From Methanomassiliicoccales archaeon (lineage in GTDB: Archaea; Thermoplasmatota; Thermoplasmata; Methanomassiliicoccales; JACIVX01): a stretch of DNA of 17,251 nt. Positions 1-7,368 of the stretch are shown one piece after another (position 1 is the stretch's first letter; every line of letters starts with the position of its first letter). The notes under the pieces are model-generated. The model was not told where the DNA came from. It saw only the letters and a list, made by a program, of their open reading frames with translations, and did no database searches. The translations under genes and the position numbers were made by a program. The stretch lies in the NCBI GenBank assembly GCA_028679985.1, contig JAJRAH010000153.1:1-17251 (forward strand), written 5' to 3'.

Positions 1-608
1 CAGACGAAACCTCCCTTCTCTTCGTCGATCCTCGGTTCTTCCTTGCGTGGTGCGGATCGAGGACCATAGCGAAGGACCGACGATATCATATCGGGTCTGA
101 AGCCGCACTCGCGCATGAGTTCCTTCACTTCGTTGACGCTGAAGAATCTCGCCTTGCTGAATGTCTTGTGACCTTTCTTCCCTATTGCAGAGTAGAAGCG
201 ACCCCATGACGAGTCCTTAGGTATTATGCATACCGCAATCGACCCGTTGCTCTTAATCACTCTCTTCGTCTCCAACAATGATTCTACTGGGTCCTCAAGG
301 AAACATATCGTTGTTGCCATGACGACGAAGTCGAAAACTCCGTCGATGAAAGGGAGACGTTCTCCCACTCCTATGACGGAATCGAGCTTTCTCTTCTGAG
401 ACAGCTCGAGCATGGCCCGCGATGGGTCCAACGCGACCTGAACCCCTATCTCTGAGGAGATTATCCCTGTGCCCGCTCCGACATCGAGGCCGAATCCCTT
501 CAGTCCGAGGGCTTTGACCGCCTTGATTTCTGATGCGAATACTTCGGGATGTGACTCATACCAGTGATCGTAACTAGAAGCGGAGGAATCGAAAGGTGAG
601 TCTTTCAC
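1..608 (-). CDS. Class I SAM-dependent methyltransferase (3' end outside window)
   Basis: The reverse strand reads open from a GTG at 608 to the window edge, about 202 codons, so the C-terminus is missing. An in-frame TGA lies three codons upstream, and GTG is the only usual start codon between it and the conserved region. The N-terminus has the Y-D-H-W-Y-E pattern common in UbiE/Methyltransf_11 proteins. Motif I, LDVGAGTG, is at residues 41-48 and forms the SAM-binding loop. A following VALDPS strand supplies the acidic residue that holds the ribose. FDFVVMATTICFLEDP is the motif IV region. The substrate cannot be read from the sequence; small-molecule, quinone-like or arsenite-type substrates are all possible in this superfamily. 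It is divergent from a radical SAM gene with a 149-base gap. Confidence 0.85.
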   Translation of the reverse strand, partial: MKDSPFDSSASSYDHWYESHPEVFASEIKAVKALGLKGFGLDVGAGTGIISSEIGVQVALDPSRAMLELSQKRKLDSVIGVGERLPFIDGVFDFVVMATTICFLEDPVESLLETKRVIKSNGSIAVCIIPKDSSWGRFYSAIGKKGHKTFSKARFFSVNEVKELMRECGFRPDMISSVLRYGPRSAPRKEEPRIDEEKGGFV

Positions 609-757
609 GAGTCTTCATAGAACGCTCATGTATCATCAGCATTGCGCGTCAAGTGACCAAGCACGTAGTACGATAGGAGTCGAAGTAGGAATTGGGAGTT
701 GGTGACATAGGATTATAGGAGGGTTGATCTGTACCGAGCGGCTGGCATTAGGTGACG

Positions 758-1474
758 ATGAGTCTCGTATACGGCCCTGTAAAATCCTGGAGACTAGGTC
801 GCTCTATCGGGATCGATCCGATATGCATGGAGCCGAAAGTCTGCACGTTCAACTGCATCTACTGCCAATTAGGAAGGCGTGGCATAGTAACGGAGGAAAG
901 GAGCGTGTTTGTCAAAGGGGACGAGATGAAAGATCAGTTGGTCTCGTTGCTGAAGAAAGGGGTCAGGGCTGATGTCATCACTTTTTCCGGCACGGGGGAA
1001 CCGACGCTCGCGGCGAATCTTGGCGAGCTCGTCGCCTTAGTCAACAACGTCACTGGGATTCCTACTGCGATGCTCACGAACTCGTCGATGTTGCGAAATC
1101 CCGAAGTGAGAGACGCTGCACGACGATTCGATGTTCTTGTGGTGAAGTTGGACGCTTCGAGCGAAAGCGCCTACAAGGCGGTGAACAGACCTCATCCCTC
1201 CATGGATCATCAGAAGCTTCTGAAGGGGATTGAGCTTATGAGAGAAGAGTTCGATGGCAGCTTCCGCCTGCAACTCATGTTTGTAAGCGAGAACCTAGAC
1301 GAGGCACCAGCGATTGCAGAGTTGTGTGAAAAGATTGCGCCGGATCTGGTTTACCTGAACACTCCCCTCCGGCCGAGCATGACGCGTCCGCTCAGCAGGA
1401 GAGAAATGCACTCCATACCTCGATTCTTCCGGAAATTCCAGACGAGAATGGTGTATGATGCTCGACCGAGATGA
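758..1474 (+). CDS. Radical SAM protein (COG0731-like)
   Basis: This is a 238-residue radical SAM enzyme. The Cx3Cx2C cluster motif (C29, C33, C36, in CTFNCIYCQ) binds the [4Fe-4S] cluster that cleaves SAM. SGTGEPTLA further on is the GGE-like SAM-contact motif. The leading Y-G-P-V-(x)-S-x-R-L-G-R-S-I-G-I-D segment is typical of the COG0731 group of small archaeal and bacterial proteins, which are often loosely labelled wyosine-related. It lacks the extra N-terminal cysteines and length of true Taw1, so I do not assign tRNA wyosine synthesis. The start is ATG 758, with GGTGA just upstream. A GTG at 752 is also in frame, and TAG at 749 blocks anything longer. The gene is monocistronic and convergent with por. 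Its stop codon lies in the loop of a short hairpin. Confidence 0.85.
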   Translation: MSLVYGPVKSWRLGRSIGIDPICMEPKVCTFNCIYCQLGRRGIVTEERSVFVKGDEMKDQLVSLLKKGVRADVITFSGTGEPTLAANLGELVALVNNVTGIPTAMLTNSSMLRNPEVRDAARRFDVLVVKLDASSESAYKAVNRPHPSMDHQKLLKGIELMREEFDGSFRLQLMFVSENLDEAPAIAELCEKIAPDLVYLNTPLRPSMTRPLSRREMHSIPRFFRKFQTRMVYDARPR

Positions 1475-1481
1475 TGTCGGG
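1461..1481 (+). terminator. Hairpin straddling the radical SAM stop codon
   Basis: CTCGAC (1461-1466) can pair with GTCGGG (1476-1481), giving six pairs, one of them a T-G wobble. The loop holds the TGA stop at 1472-1474. No T-run follows, so this is not a standard intrinsic terminator. Its role is inferred only from its place at the end of the transcription unit and from similar hairpins at other gene ends here. Confidence 0.25.
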
Positions 1482-1566
1482 ACCTGCAAAGCCCCCAGAG
1501 AGAGTGGTCCGACGCAAGCAAGAAGAATAGGATAGAGGGGAAAAGGTTTCGACACCGTTCAGGTTT

Positions 1567-1589
1567 CAAAGAGTATTCTTCACTCTTTG
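1567..1589 (-). terminator. Perfect 8-bp hairpin across the porB stop codon
   Basis: CAAAGAGT (1567-1574) and ACTCTTTG (1582-1589) are perfect inverted complements around a 7-base loop. The porB TGA (1582-1580) sits at the loop edge. It is the last gene of the por operon, so this may be a 3'-end processing, stabilising or termination structure. It lacks a following U-tract. Confidence 0.4.
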
Positions 1590-2524
1590 CACAGATCTTG
1601 GAGCTCATTCCACTTCTTATCCACGTTCGCCTGGACGTCCTGAGCGACGCTCGCCCACTTCTCGGTCAGGAGCTGACGGAACCTGCCCTGGGATTTAAAC
1701 CAGTCGCTCACGGGGCGCTTCTCTTTCTTGCCTTCCGCGATGCGCTTGCTCTCGCCGGTCAGCCTCCATTTGCCCCTCTCATACTCGTATAAGGGCCAAA
1801 TGCAGGTCTCCACCGCGAGCTTCGCGATCTCGATGGTCTGAGACGGATCGTGTCTCCAGCCCCTCGGGCAGGGGGACACTACGTTCATGAACGCGGGACC
1901 GCCGATCTCGAATCCCTTTGCCGCCTTGTCGACCATGTCTTTCCAGTTGTGCGGGGACGCTTGCGCCGCATATGGTATGTCGTGCGCGATGATGATCTTC
2001 GTGAGGTCCTTCGGGTACTCCTTCTTGCCAGGGCTGCAGAGACCAGACGGACAGGTCGTTGTGCTTGCGCCCCTCATTGTCGCGCTGGAGCGCTGGATGC
2101 CAGTGTTCATGTAGGCTTCGTTGTTGAAGCATACATACAAGAAGTAGTGACCACGCTCGATCGCACCTGACAGGGACTGGAATCCGATGTCGTATGTGCC
2201 TCCGTCCCCTCCGAACACGACAAAGCGTATGTCCTCCTTGTACTTCCCCTTGCGCTGCAGAGCCTTGTACGCTGCTTCGACGCCACCGATCGTGGCGGAG
2301 GCATTCTCGAAAGCGCTGTGTATCCAGGGAACATCCCAGGCCGTGAACGGATATACAGAGGTGGAGACTTCGAAACATCCCGTCGCATTGGACACGATGA
2401 CCGGCTTGTCCGTAGCCATGAGCACCTGCCTCGCGATCACCGGTTCGGCGCAGCCCGCACAAAGCCTGTGACCCTCGGTCAGTTTCGCAGGCCTGTGTGA
2501 AAGCTCCTTGATGGTGGGGCTCAT
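1580..2524 (-). CDS. porB: Pyruvate:ferredoxin oxidoreductase, beta subunit
   Basis: This is the thiamine-diphosphate subunit of the four-subunit archaeal pyruvate synthase. It interconverts pyruvate + CoA + oxidised ferredoxin with acetyl-CoA + CO2 + reduced ferredoxin in the cytoplasm. Its 314 residues match the family's usual length. C22 and C25 (LCAGC), C50 (ATGC) and C219 (SPCPRGW) are the expected ligands of its single [4Fe-4S] cluster. GGDGGTYDIG at 105-114 with N134/N135 is the TPP-Mg motif. The stretches VSTSVYPFTAW and LCSPGKKEYPKDLTKI are typical of pyruvate-specific PorB rather than 2-oxoglutarate or indolepyruvate enzymes. Its ATG overlaps the porA stop by four bases (ATGA), which suggests translational coupling. 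It is the last gene of the operon, and its stop lies in a hairpin. Confidence 0.95.
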   Translation of the reverse strand: MSPTIKELSHRPAKLTEGHRLCAGCAEPVIARQVLMATDKPVIVSNATGCFEVSTSVYPFTAWDVPWIHSAFENASATIGGVEAAYKALQRKGKYKEDIRFVVFGGDGGTYDIGFQSLSGAIERGHYFLYVCFNNEAYMNTGIQRSSATMRGASTTTCPSGLCSPGKKEYPKDLTKIIIAHDIPYAAQASPHNWKDMVDKAAKGFEIGGPAFMNVVSPCPRGWRHDPSQTIEIAKLAVETCIWPLYEYERGKWRLTGESKRIAEGKKEKRPVSDWFKSQGRFRQLLTEKWASVAQDVQANVDKKWNELQDLCKE

Positions 2525-3684
2525 TGCCTCACCCCCAGGTAGTTAACGACCTTGCTTTCGCCTTTCATCAGCTGACTGAAGACGACCTTGACATCGTCCA
2601 CGCCGACGTCCCTCCCGCCGAGACCGTACACATAGTTTACGACCTTGGGCCTCTGAGAGACGTCGAACAGCGCGGAGCGCACCTCCGGGAATGAGGGGCC
2701 CGCTGCGCCGATACTTATCGCCCTGTCCATGACCGCGACGGCCTTCTTTCCCTCGAGCACCTTCGCGATCTCCCCGGCAGGGAACGGGCGGAACAACCTC
2801 ATTTTCACACTGCCGACCTTCTTCCCATCGGCTCTCAGCTCATCGACGACAGCGCGGAGGGTTCCCGCGGTGGAACCGGCGGCCACTACTACATAGTCCG
2901 CATCATCGACGTAGTACGGCTCTACAATATCGTATGACCGTCCGCTTATCTTGGCAAAATCTGCCTGGACTTCCCTCATGACGGGTATGACCTTGTCCAT
3001 TGCCTTGATCTGCCCGAACTTATGCTCGAAGTAGAATTCCGGAGCGTCGAACGGACCGTAGGAAGTCGGGTTGTGGATATCCAACAGTGGCCGGATTGCC
3101 TTGAACTCGCCCACGAACTTCTTCACGACGTCATCCGGCAGGAGAGACATGTTCTCAAGCGAGTGACTCGTTATGAAACCGTCCAAGCAGGTCATCATAG
3201 GCAGACGAACGTCCATGTGCTCCGCGATTCTGAATGCCATGACGGAGTTGTCGTAGGCCTCCTGAGCGTTCTCGCCGTATACCTGGATCCAGCCCGCGTC
3301 CCTTCCGCCCATGGAATCGTCGTGATCGCAGTGGATGTTGATCGGACCGCTGAGCGCCCTGTTGGCAACTGCCATGACGATAGGCAGCCTCATCGACGAC
3401 GCGATGTAGAGCATCTCCCACATGTAGGCCAGACCTGCTGATGCCGTCGCGGTCGCCGTCCTCGCTCCCGCGGCTGCCGCACCGATGCACAGGCTCAACG
3501 CACTGTGCTCCGATTCCGCGCACACGTATTCGGTGGAGACTTGTCCGTCCGCAACATAATCCGAGAACGCCTCCACGATAATTGTCTGGGGAGTAATCGG
3601 GTACGCAGCGACGACGTCCGGGTCTATCTGCTTCCAGGCATACGCTATCGCCTGGTCTCCGTTCATTGCCAAAAGCTGTTCCAT
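2521..3684 (-). CDS. porA: Pyruvate:ferredoxin oxidoreductase, alpha subunit
   Basis: PorA, 387 residues, is the usual length. It carries the pyrimidine-binding half of the TPP site. The N-terminal AAYPITPQT motif and the E-S-E-H-S-A segment are characteristic of the POR_N domain. The TATASAGLAYMWEMLY and NRALSGPINIHCDHDD regions line the active site in this family. The C-terminal third is the transketolase-C-like domain, with VVAAGSTAGTLR and KMRLFRPFP. The start codon directly follows the porD stop with no gap (TAG ATG), and the 3' end overlaps porB by four bases. Pyruvate specificity is taken from the partner subunits and overall resemblance. Confidence 0.95.
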   Translation of the reverse strand: MEQLLAMNGDQAIAYAWKQIDPDVVAAYPITPQTIIVEAFSDYVADGQVSTEYVCAESEHSALSLCIGAAAAGARTATATASAGLAYMWEMLYIASSMRLPIVMAVANRALSGPINIHCDHDDSMGGRDAGWIQVYGENAQEAYDNSVMAFRIAEHMDVRLPMMTCLDGFITSHSLENMSLLPDDVVKKFVGEFKAIRPLLDIHNPTSYGPFDAPEFYFEHKFGQIKAMDKVIPVMREVQADFAKISGRSYDIVEPYYVDDADYVVVAAGSTAGTLRAVVDELRADGKKVGSVKMRLFRPFPAGEIAKVLEGKKAVAVMDRAISIGAAGPSFPEVRSALFDVSQRPKVVNYVYGLGGRDVGVDDVKVVFSQLMKGESKVVNYLGVRQ

Positions 3685-3972
3685 CTATGCCCCCTCCTCT
3701 TTCAATGTTATGGCCTTCTTCGGGCATTCAGTGGCGCAGATCCCGCAACCCTTGCAGTGCGAATATCTGAAGCCTTTCATCTTCTCATTCTCAACTATGA
3801 CTGAGTTGTCGGGACAGAAAACCCAACAGAAAAGGCAATCTATGCACTTCTCCTTGTCCACCTCGGGCTTTCGAGATCGCCAGTCACCTGTCTTATATCT
3901 CCTCGCGCTCCCTTTCTCGGTAATCATCCCGCCCAGCGGGTACTCGTCATACTTCTTGTCCGCATCGCCCAT
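3685..3972 (-). CDS. porD: Pyruvate:ferredoxin oxidoreductase, delta (ferredoxin-like) subunit
   Basis: This is a 95-residue 2x[4Fe-4S] ferredoxin-like subunit that passes electrons from the PorAB cluster to free ferredoxin. Two CxxCxxCxxxCP motifs are intact: C43/C46/C49/C53 (CIDCLFCWVFCP) and C73/C76/C79/C83 (CKGCGICATECP). The ATG at 3972 is preferred because GGAGGT (3984-3979) lies six bases upstream. The GTG at 3975 is in frame but only three bases from that site. The porG stop and this ATG share one base (TGATG), so translation is probably coupled. Confidence 0.93.
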   Translation of the reverse strand: MGDADKKYDEYPLGGMITEKGSARRYKTGDWRSRKPEVDKEKCIDCLFCWVFCPDNSVIVENEKMKGFRYSHCKGCGICATECPKKAITLKEEGA

Positions 3973-4559
3973 CACAACACCTCCGCATAGGCTCTCTCGA
4001 CGGCCTTCACGTTCTTCGCTGTGACTTCCTTCGGGAACTTTCCTGCGAACTTGCTAGCAAGCTCACTCGTCATCGTTTCGAGCCTGACGAGACCGGACAC
4101 CTTCGCCAATGCGCCAAGCATTGCGGTGTTCGCCAGCGGTCTTCCGATTTCCTCCATGGCGATCTTTGTTGCATTGACAGTGTGCACGCTGACGTTCGCG
4201 TGAAGGACTTCCTTGAGCTTCTCGGGGGAGTCCGCGTAGTTCGCTATGACGGCTCCCGTGGGCTTCAGTCCCTCGACGATGTCTATCTGCCCAATCAGGG
4301 TCGAATCCACAACGATCACAAAGTCTGGATAGTACACCTGACTGTGCACTGTAATAGGCTTTTCTGATATCCTGGCGAATGCCCTTATCGGAGCCCCCAT
4401 TCGCTCTGGACCGAACTCCGGGAAAGCCTTGATGTACTTGCCTTCCTTGAGAGCAGCACCAGCAAGAATCTCATTGGCAGTGACGACGCCTTGACCGCCT
4501 CTGCCGTGCCAACGGATTTCAACCGTTCGAGTTGCGACTTGTTGATTCAAGTTACACAC
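3972..4559 (-). CDS. porG: Pyruvate:ferredoxin oxidoreductase, gamma subunit
   Basis: PorG, 195 residues, is the POR gamma domain that contributes to the CoA/active-site cleft of pyruvate synthase. Diagnostic stretches are the N-terminal IRWHGRGGQG, FPEFGPERMGAPIRAFARI and the later NTAMLGALAKVSGL. It is the first gene of the porG-porD-porA-porB operon. The start is uncertain. The GTG at 4559 would give an almost leaderless mRNA from the TATA box at 4579-4584. A TTG at 4550 has a GAGGG site eight bases upstream, but that site would lie at or before the predicted transcription start. Most PorG proteins begin only a few residues before IRWHGRGGQG, so a short N-terminal extension is present in either case. 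Confidence 0.93.
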   Translation of the reverse strand: MCNLNQQVATRTVEIRWHGRGGQGVVTANEILAGAALKEGKYIKAFPEFGPERMGAPIRAFARISEKPITVHSQVYYPDFVIVVDSTLIGQIDIVEGLKPTGAVIANYADSPEKLKEVLHANVSVHTVNATKIAMEEIGRPLANTAMLGALAKVSGLVRLETMTSELASKFAGKFPKEVTAKNVKAVERAYAEVL

Positions 4560-4578
4560 CCTCAGGCAGGGGAATTAC

Positions 4579-4584
4579 TTATAA
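4579..4584 (-). promoter_or_regulatory. TATA box of the por operon
   Basis: TTATAA is centred about 22 bases before the porG GTG, inside an A/T-rich island in otherwise G/C-rich sequence. The implied transcription start is near 4556, so the por mRNA would be leaderless or nearly so. This is inferred from spacing only. Confidence 0.45.
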
Positions 4585-4593
4585 CAATATTTG

Positions 4594-4620
4594 AGGGCTT
4601 CTATTGACCCGAAAAGCCCT
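4594..4620. promoter_or_regulatory. Inverted repeat just upstream of the por TATA box
   Basis: AGGGCTT (4594-4600) and AAGCCCT (4614-4620) are perfect inverted complements separated by 13 bases. They lie immediately upstream of the TATA/BRE position on the por side. The spacing suits a dimeric regulator bound next to the promoter, so an activator or repressor site is possible. No regulator gene is nearby. Confidence 0.35.
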
Positions 4621-4900
4621 TTCATAAATACCTTGCGGAAGACCATCGTTATCTGGGATGCCGCAGCGACAAGCTCCGATAGCATGCCCCGATAGCACCT
4701 CACGGAAGCTTGAAACGAGGAAGACTAGCGTGCCTCGGATAGGATCAACGATGCGAGATGACTCACCCCGGTGACTAGAAATATGAGAAGCTACAATTAA
4801 ACTCCAACAAGCGCTGGTCTGGAGGCCGATTTCCCACGATATTTGAGAATTCTCCCTCGAAAAGCGTAGCAGGAGCATCTGTAGACTTCGATTTGCACCG

Positions 4901-4916
4901 CAGGGTTTATCCTGCC
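4901..4916 (+). promoter_or_regulatory. Palindrome overlapping a candidate ppsA TATA element
   Basis: GCAGG (4901-4905) and CCTGC (4912-4916) flank GTTTAT, the only A/T-rich core close to ppsA. If GTTTAT is the TATA element, transcription would start near 4935. A protein bound to the palindrome would then block TBP, which is a simple repressor design. The assignment is tentative. Confidence 0.3.
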
Positions 4917-4926
4917 CTAAGTGATT

Positions 4927-4945
4927 CGGCGCAACCGGTGCGCCG
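4927..4945 (+). promoter_or_regulatory. 7-bp G/C hairpin in the ppsA leader
   Basis: CGGCGCA (4927-4933) and TGCGCCG (4939-4945) form a perfect seven-pair stem closing a five-base loop, ACCGG, 51 bases before the ppsA ATG. It could be an operator or an mRNA leader hairpin. No known riboswitch consensus was recognised. Confidence 0.3.
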
Positions 4946-4996
4946 CGAGTGGCTCAAAGCGTCGCGCATGGGCGCTAAGGACAGGGAGAGAGGTCG

Positions 4997-7339
4997 ATGA
5001 AGAGAATAGCCAGCATAGCAGAACTGGGAGTCAATGACATTCCGATCGCAGGCGGCAAGGCTGCCAACCTGGGAGAGTTGACCGCCGCGGGATTCAACGT
5101 CCCCCCAGGATTCGTCCTGACGACTGCGGCATATGATTACTTCATGGAACAGAACGGTCTCTTGAGAAGGGTCGAGAAGACGTTGGAGGGGATCGACGTC
5201 TCCGACGATCGATCACTCCAAGACGCGTCTGCCGGAATTAGGAGTGCATTCGAAGACGTCAAGATACCCGAGGATCTCAGGGAAGAGATTCTGAAGGCCT
5301 ACAAGAAGCTATTCAAGAACCACCAGGATCCCCACCTTGTCGCCGTGAGATCGAGCGCGACGGCTGAGGACTTGCCCACGGCGAGCTTCGCCGGACAGCA
5401 GGACACGTATCTGAATGTGAGCAGTCCCGAAGAGTTGTTGGACAAAGTCAGGAAGTGTTGGTCCTCCCTCTTCACGCCGAGGGCAATCGCCTATCGTTCC
5501 AGCAAGGGATTCGATCACAAGAAGGTCAAACTGGCCGTTGTGGTGCAGAGGATGGTGAGCTCCAAAGTCTCTGGCATCATGTTCACGGTCGATCCCAATT
5601 CGGAGCTTCCTCACATAATCATAGAGGCGGGATATGGTCTGGGAGAAGCCATGGTCGGCGGCAAAGTTACCCCTGACACCTACGTCGTGGACAAGTTCCA
5701 CAGAAAGATCATCAACAAGAGGATCTCGAAGCAGACCTGGAAACTGGTAAGGGGAAAGGGAGGGGATAGCATCCGTGAAGACGTTGATGCCGGCCTGAGC
5801 GATAGACAAAAGCTCACGGACGAGGAGATAATGGCACTGGCTGACATAGGGAATCAGATCGAGCTTCACTATGACAAACCGATGGACATAGAATGGTGCA
5901 TTGAGGACGGCGAGGTATTCGTCGTTCAGGCGAGACCGGTGACCACGTTGTCGTCGAATTCCAAGACCGGAAGGCAAAACCATATCGGAGGTAGAGGGAT
6001 GAGATTAGAACAGCCCGCGGATTCGGGAACGAAGAGCAAGATGCTTGTGAGAGGATTGGCGGCGAGTCCGGGCACAGCGCACGGACCGGTGCAGCTCCTG
6101 GAAGAGAACATGAGTCTGGACGTCGTGAAGAAAGGAGATGTACTCGTCACTTCGATGACTTCTCCCGACATGGTCCCTGCTATGACCAGAGCGGCTGCGA
6201 TCGTTACCGATGAGGGCGGCATGACGTGCCATGCAGCGATAGTGGCAAGAGAACTCGGGATACCGTGCGTCGTGGGTGCGACGAATGCGACGAAGGTTCT
6301 CGAATCGGGCATGATAGTGACCGTCGACGGAAGAATGGGAGTTGTCTACGAGGGAGCCGAGCAAGCTGCCGCCGAGACGAAACCTTCGATCGAGACCGTC
6401 ACCAAGAGCGTGCCCGTCACCGGAACGAAGATACTCGTGAACATAGGCGTGCCTCAGAAGGCCGAAGAATATGCCAGACTCCCGGTTTCGGGCGTCGGGC
6501 TGATGAGAATCGAGTTCCTGTTCACCAGCTTCGTCACGGAGCACCCCCTGGCACTCATGGAACAGGGAAGATCGAGGGAGCTGGTCGACAAGCTCGCCGA
6601 GGGAATAGCCATCGTAGGAAAGGCCTTCTATCCGAGACCGGTAATCCTGCGGACTTCGGACTTCAAGACGAACGAGTATCGGGAGATGAAAGGTGGGGAG
6701 AAATTCGAGCCCCATGAGTCCAATCCGATGATAGGATGGCGCGGGTGCTCAAGATACGTGTCAGACCAGTATCGGGAAGCTTTCAAGCTCGAACTCGTTG
6801 CGGTGAAGAAGGTGAGGGAGGAGATGGGGCTGAAGAACATCTGGGTCATGCTTCCCTTCGTCCGGACCGTTGACGAACTCAGGGACATCAATGTAATGAT
6901 GAAGGAAGTCGGTCTCGAAAGGGGCAGAGAGTTCAAGCTGTACCTGATGGCGGAGGTCCCCTGCAACATTTTCATGGCAGAGGAGTTTGCGGACTATTGC
7001 GATGGTTTCTCGATCGGAAGCAACGACCTGACGCAACTGATAATGGGGGCGGACAGGGACTCGGACAGGCTCGGAAAGATGGGTTACTTCGACGAAAGGA
7101 ACGAAGCGATCAAGCGCGCGATCGAACATCTCATAAGGACGGCCCACAAGAAGGGCAGAGTCGTGTCGATCTGCGGCCAGGCTCCATCGGTCTATCCTGA
7201 GTTCGCGGAGTTCCTCGTACGGAGCGGGATCGATAGCATCAGCCTCAATCCGGACACGGTTGTGAGTACGATAGGCCAGATAGCTTCCGTGGAGCAGAAG
7301 ATCATACTTGAGTCGATCACCAGGAACGCAGACCGCTGA
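4997..7339 (+). CDS. ppsA: Phosphoenolpyruvate synthase
   Basis: PEP synthase (pyruvate, water dikinase): pyruvate + ATP + H2O gives PEP + AMP + phosphate, the first committed step of gluconeogenesis from pyruvate. Its 780 residues are normal for the family. Order: an ATP-grasp-like PPDK N-domain (about 1-325, with GGKAANLGE near the N-terminus, VAVRSSATAEDLP and the closing EVFVVQARPVTTL); a swivelling phosphohistidine domain (about 350-430) with catalytic His412 in GGMTCHAAIVAREL; and a C-terminal PEP/pyruvate TIM barrel (about 460-770) with GVGLMRIEFL, GSNDLTQL and Cys726 in SICGQAPSVYPEF. The ATG follows GGGAG and GAGGT sites. Divergent from the por operon, it consumes the pyruvate that Por makes. 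The stop codon lies in a hairpin. Confidence 0.96.
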   Translation: MKRIASIAELGVNDIPIAGGKAANLGELTAAGFNVPPGFVLTTAAYDYFMEQNGLLRRVEKTLEGIDVSDDRSLQDASAGIRSAFEDVKIPEDLREEILKAYKKLFKNHQDPHLVAVRSSATAEDLPTASFAGQQDTYLNVSSPEELLDKVRKCWSSLFTPRAIAYRSSKGFDHKKVKLAVVVQRMVSSKVSGIMFTVDPNSELPHIIIEAGYGLGEAMVGGKVTPDTYVVDKFHRKIINKRISKQTWKLVRGKGGDSIREDVDAGLSDRQKLTDEEIMALADIGNQIELHYDKPMDIEWCIEDGEVFVVQARPVTTLSSNSKTGRQNHIGGRGMRLEQPADSGTKSKMLVRGLAASPGTAHGPVQLLEENMSLDVVKKGDVLVTSMTSPDMVPAMTRAAAIVTDEGGMTCHAAIVARELGIPCVVGATNATKVLESGMIVTVDGRMGVVYEGAEQAAAETKPSIETVTKSVPVTGTKILVNIGVPQKAEEYARLPVSGVGLMRIEFLFTSFVTEHPLALMEQGRSRELVDKLAEGIAIVGKAFYPRPVILRTSDFKTNEYREMKGGEKFEPHESNPMIGWRGCSRYVSDQYREAFKLELVAVKKVREEMGLKNIWVMLPFVRTVDELRDINVMMKEVGLERGREFKLYLMAEVPCNIFMAEEFADYCDGFSIGSNDLTQLIMGADRDSDRLGKMGYFDERNEAIKRAIEHLIRTAHKKGRVVSICGQAPSVYPEFAEFLVRSGIDSISLNPDTVVSTIGQIASVEQKIILESITRNADR

Positions 7340-7350
7340 GCGACTCTGCG
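7327..7350 (+). terminator. Perfect 6-bp hairpin across the ppsA stop codon
   Basis: CGCAGA (7327-7332) pairs with TCTGCG (7345-7350). The TGA at 7337-7339 is in the 12-base loop. ppsA is convergent with the CBS-ParB gene that ends at 7369, so the structure also lies just downstream of that gene on the other strand. There is no T-tract. Confidence 0.3.
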
Positions 7351-7368
7351 CGAAACTCGCCGAGAATC

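Larger units (their letters stand above)
4560..4996. other. Divergent por/ppsA control region, no gene seen
   Basis: This 437-base gap separates the divergent porG and ppsA genes. I find no convincing protein gene: a 99-codon reverse reading frame inside it has no recognisable domain and would cover the por promoter. Besides the por TATA box and its adjacent inverted repeat it holds: ATATTTGAG twice (4588 and 4839); CCGATAGCA twice with a 14-base period (4677-4699); a palindrome GCAGG-N6-CCTGC at 4901-4916 with a TATA-like core; and a strong hairpin at 4927-4945. A TATA-like CATAAATA at 4623-4630 faces ppsA but would imply a leader of more than 300 bases. An untranslated leader or small RNA cannot be excluded. 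Confidence 0.5.

Noticed and set aside
724..972. 82-codon frame beginning at a TTG next to AGGAGGG
   Set aside because: The purine run touches the start codon with almost no spacing. The product is an Arg-rich frame-shifted shadow of the radical SAM gene.
4579..4878. 99-codon reverse reading frame in the por/ppsA gap
   Set aside because: No recognisable domain and no ribosome-binding site. It would run over the por promoter and the inverted repeat.
4640..4900. SRP RNA or RNase P RNA in the long intergenic region
   Set aside because: A GAGGAAGAC string loosely resembles an RNase P core element, but the partner conserved regions and the SRP helix 8 motif are missing.
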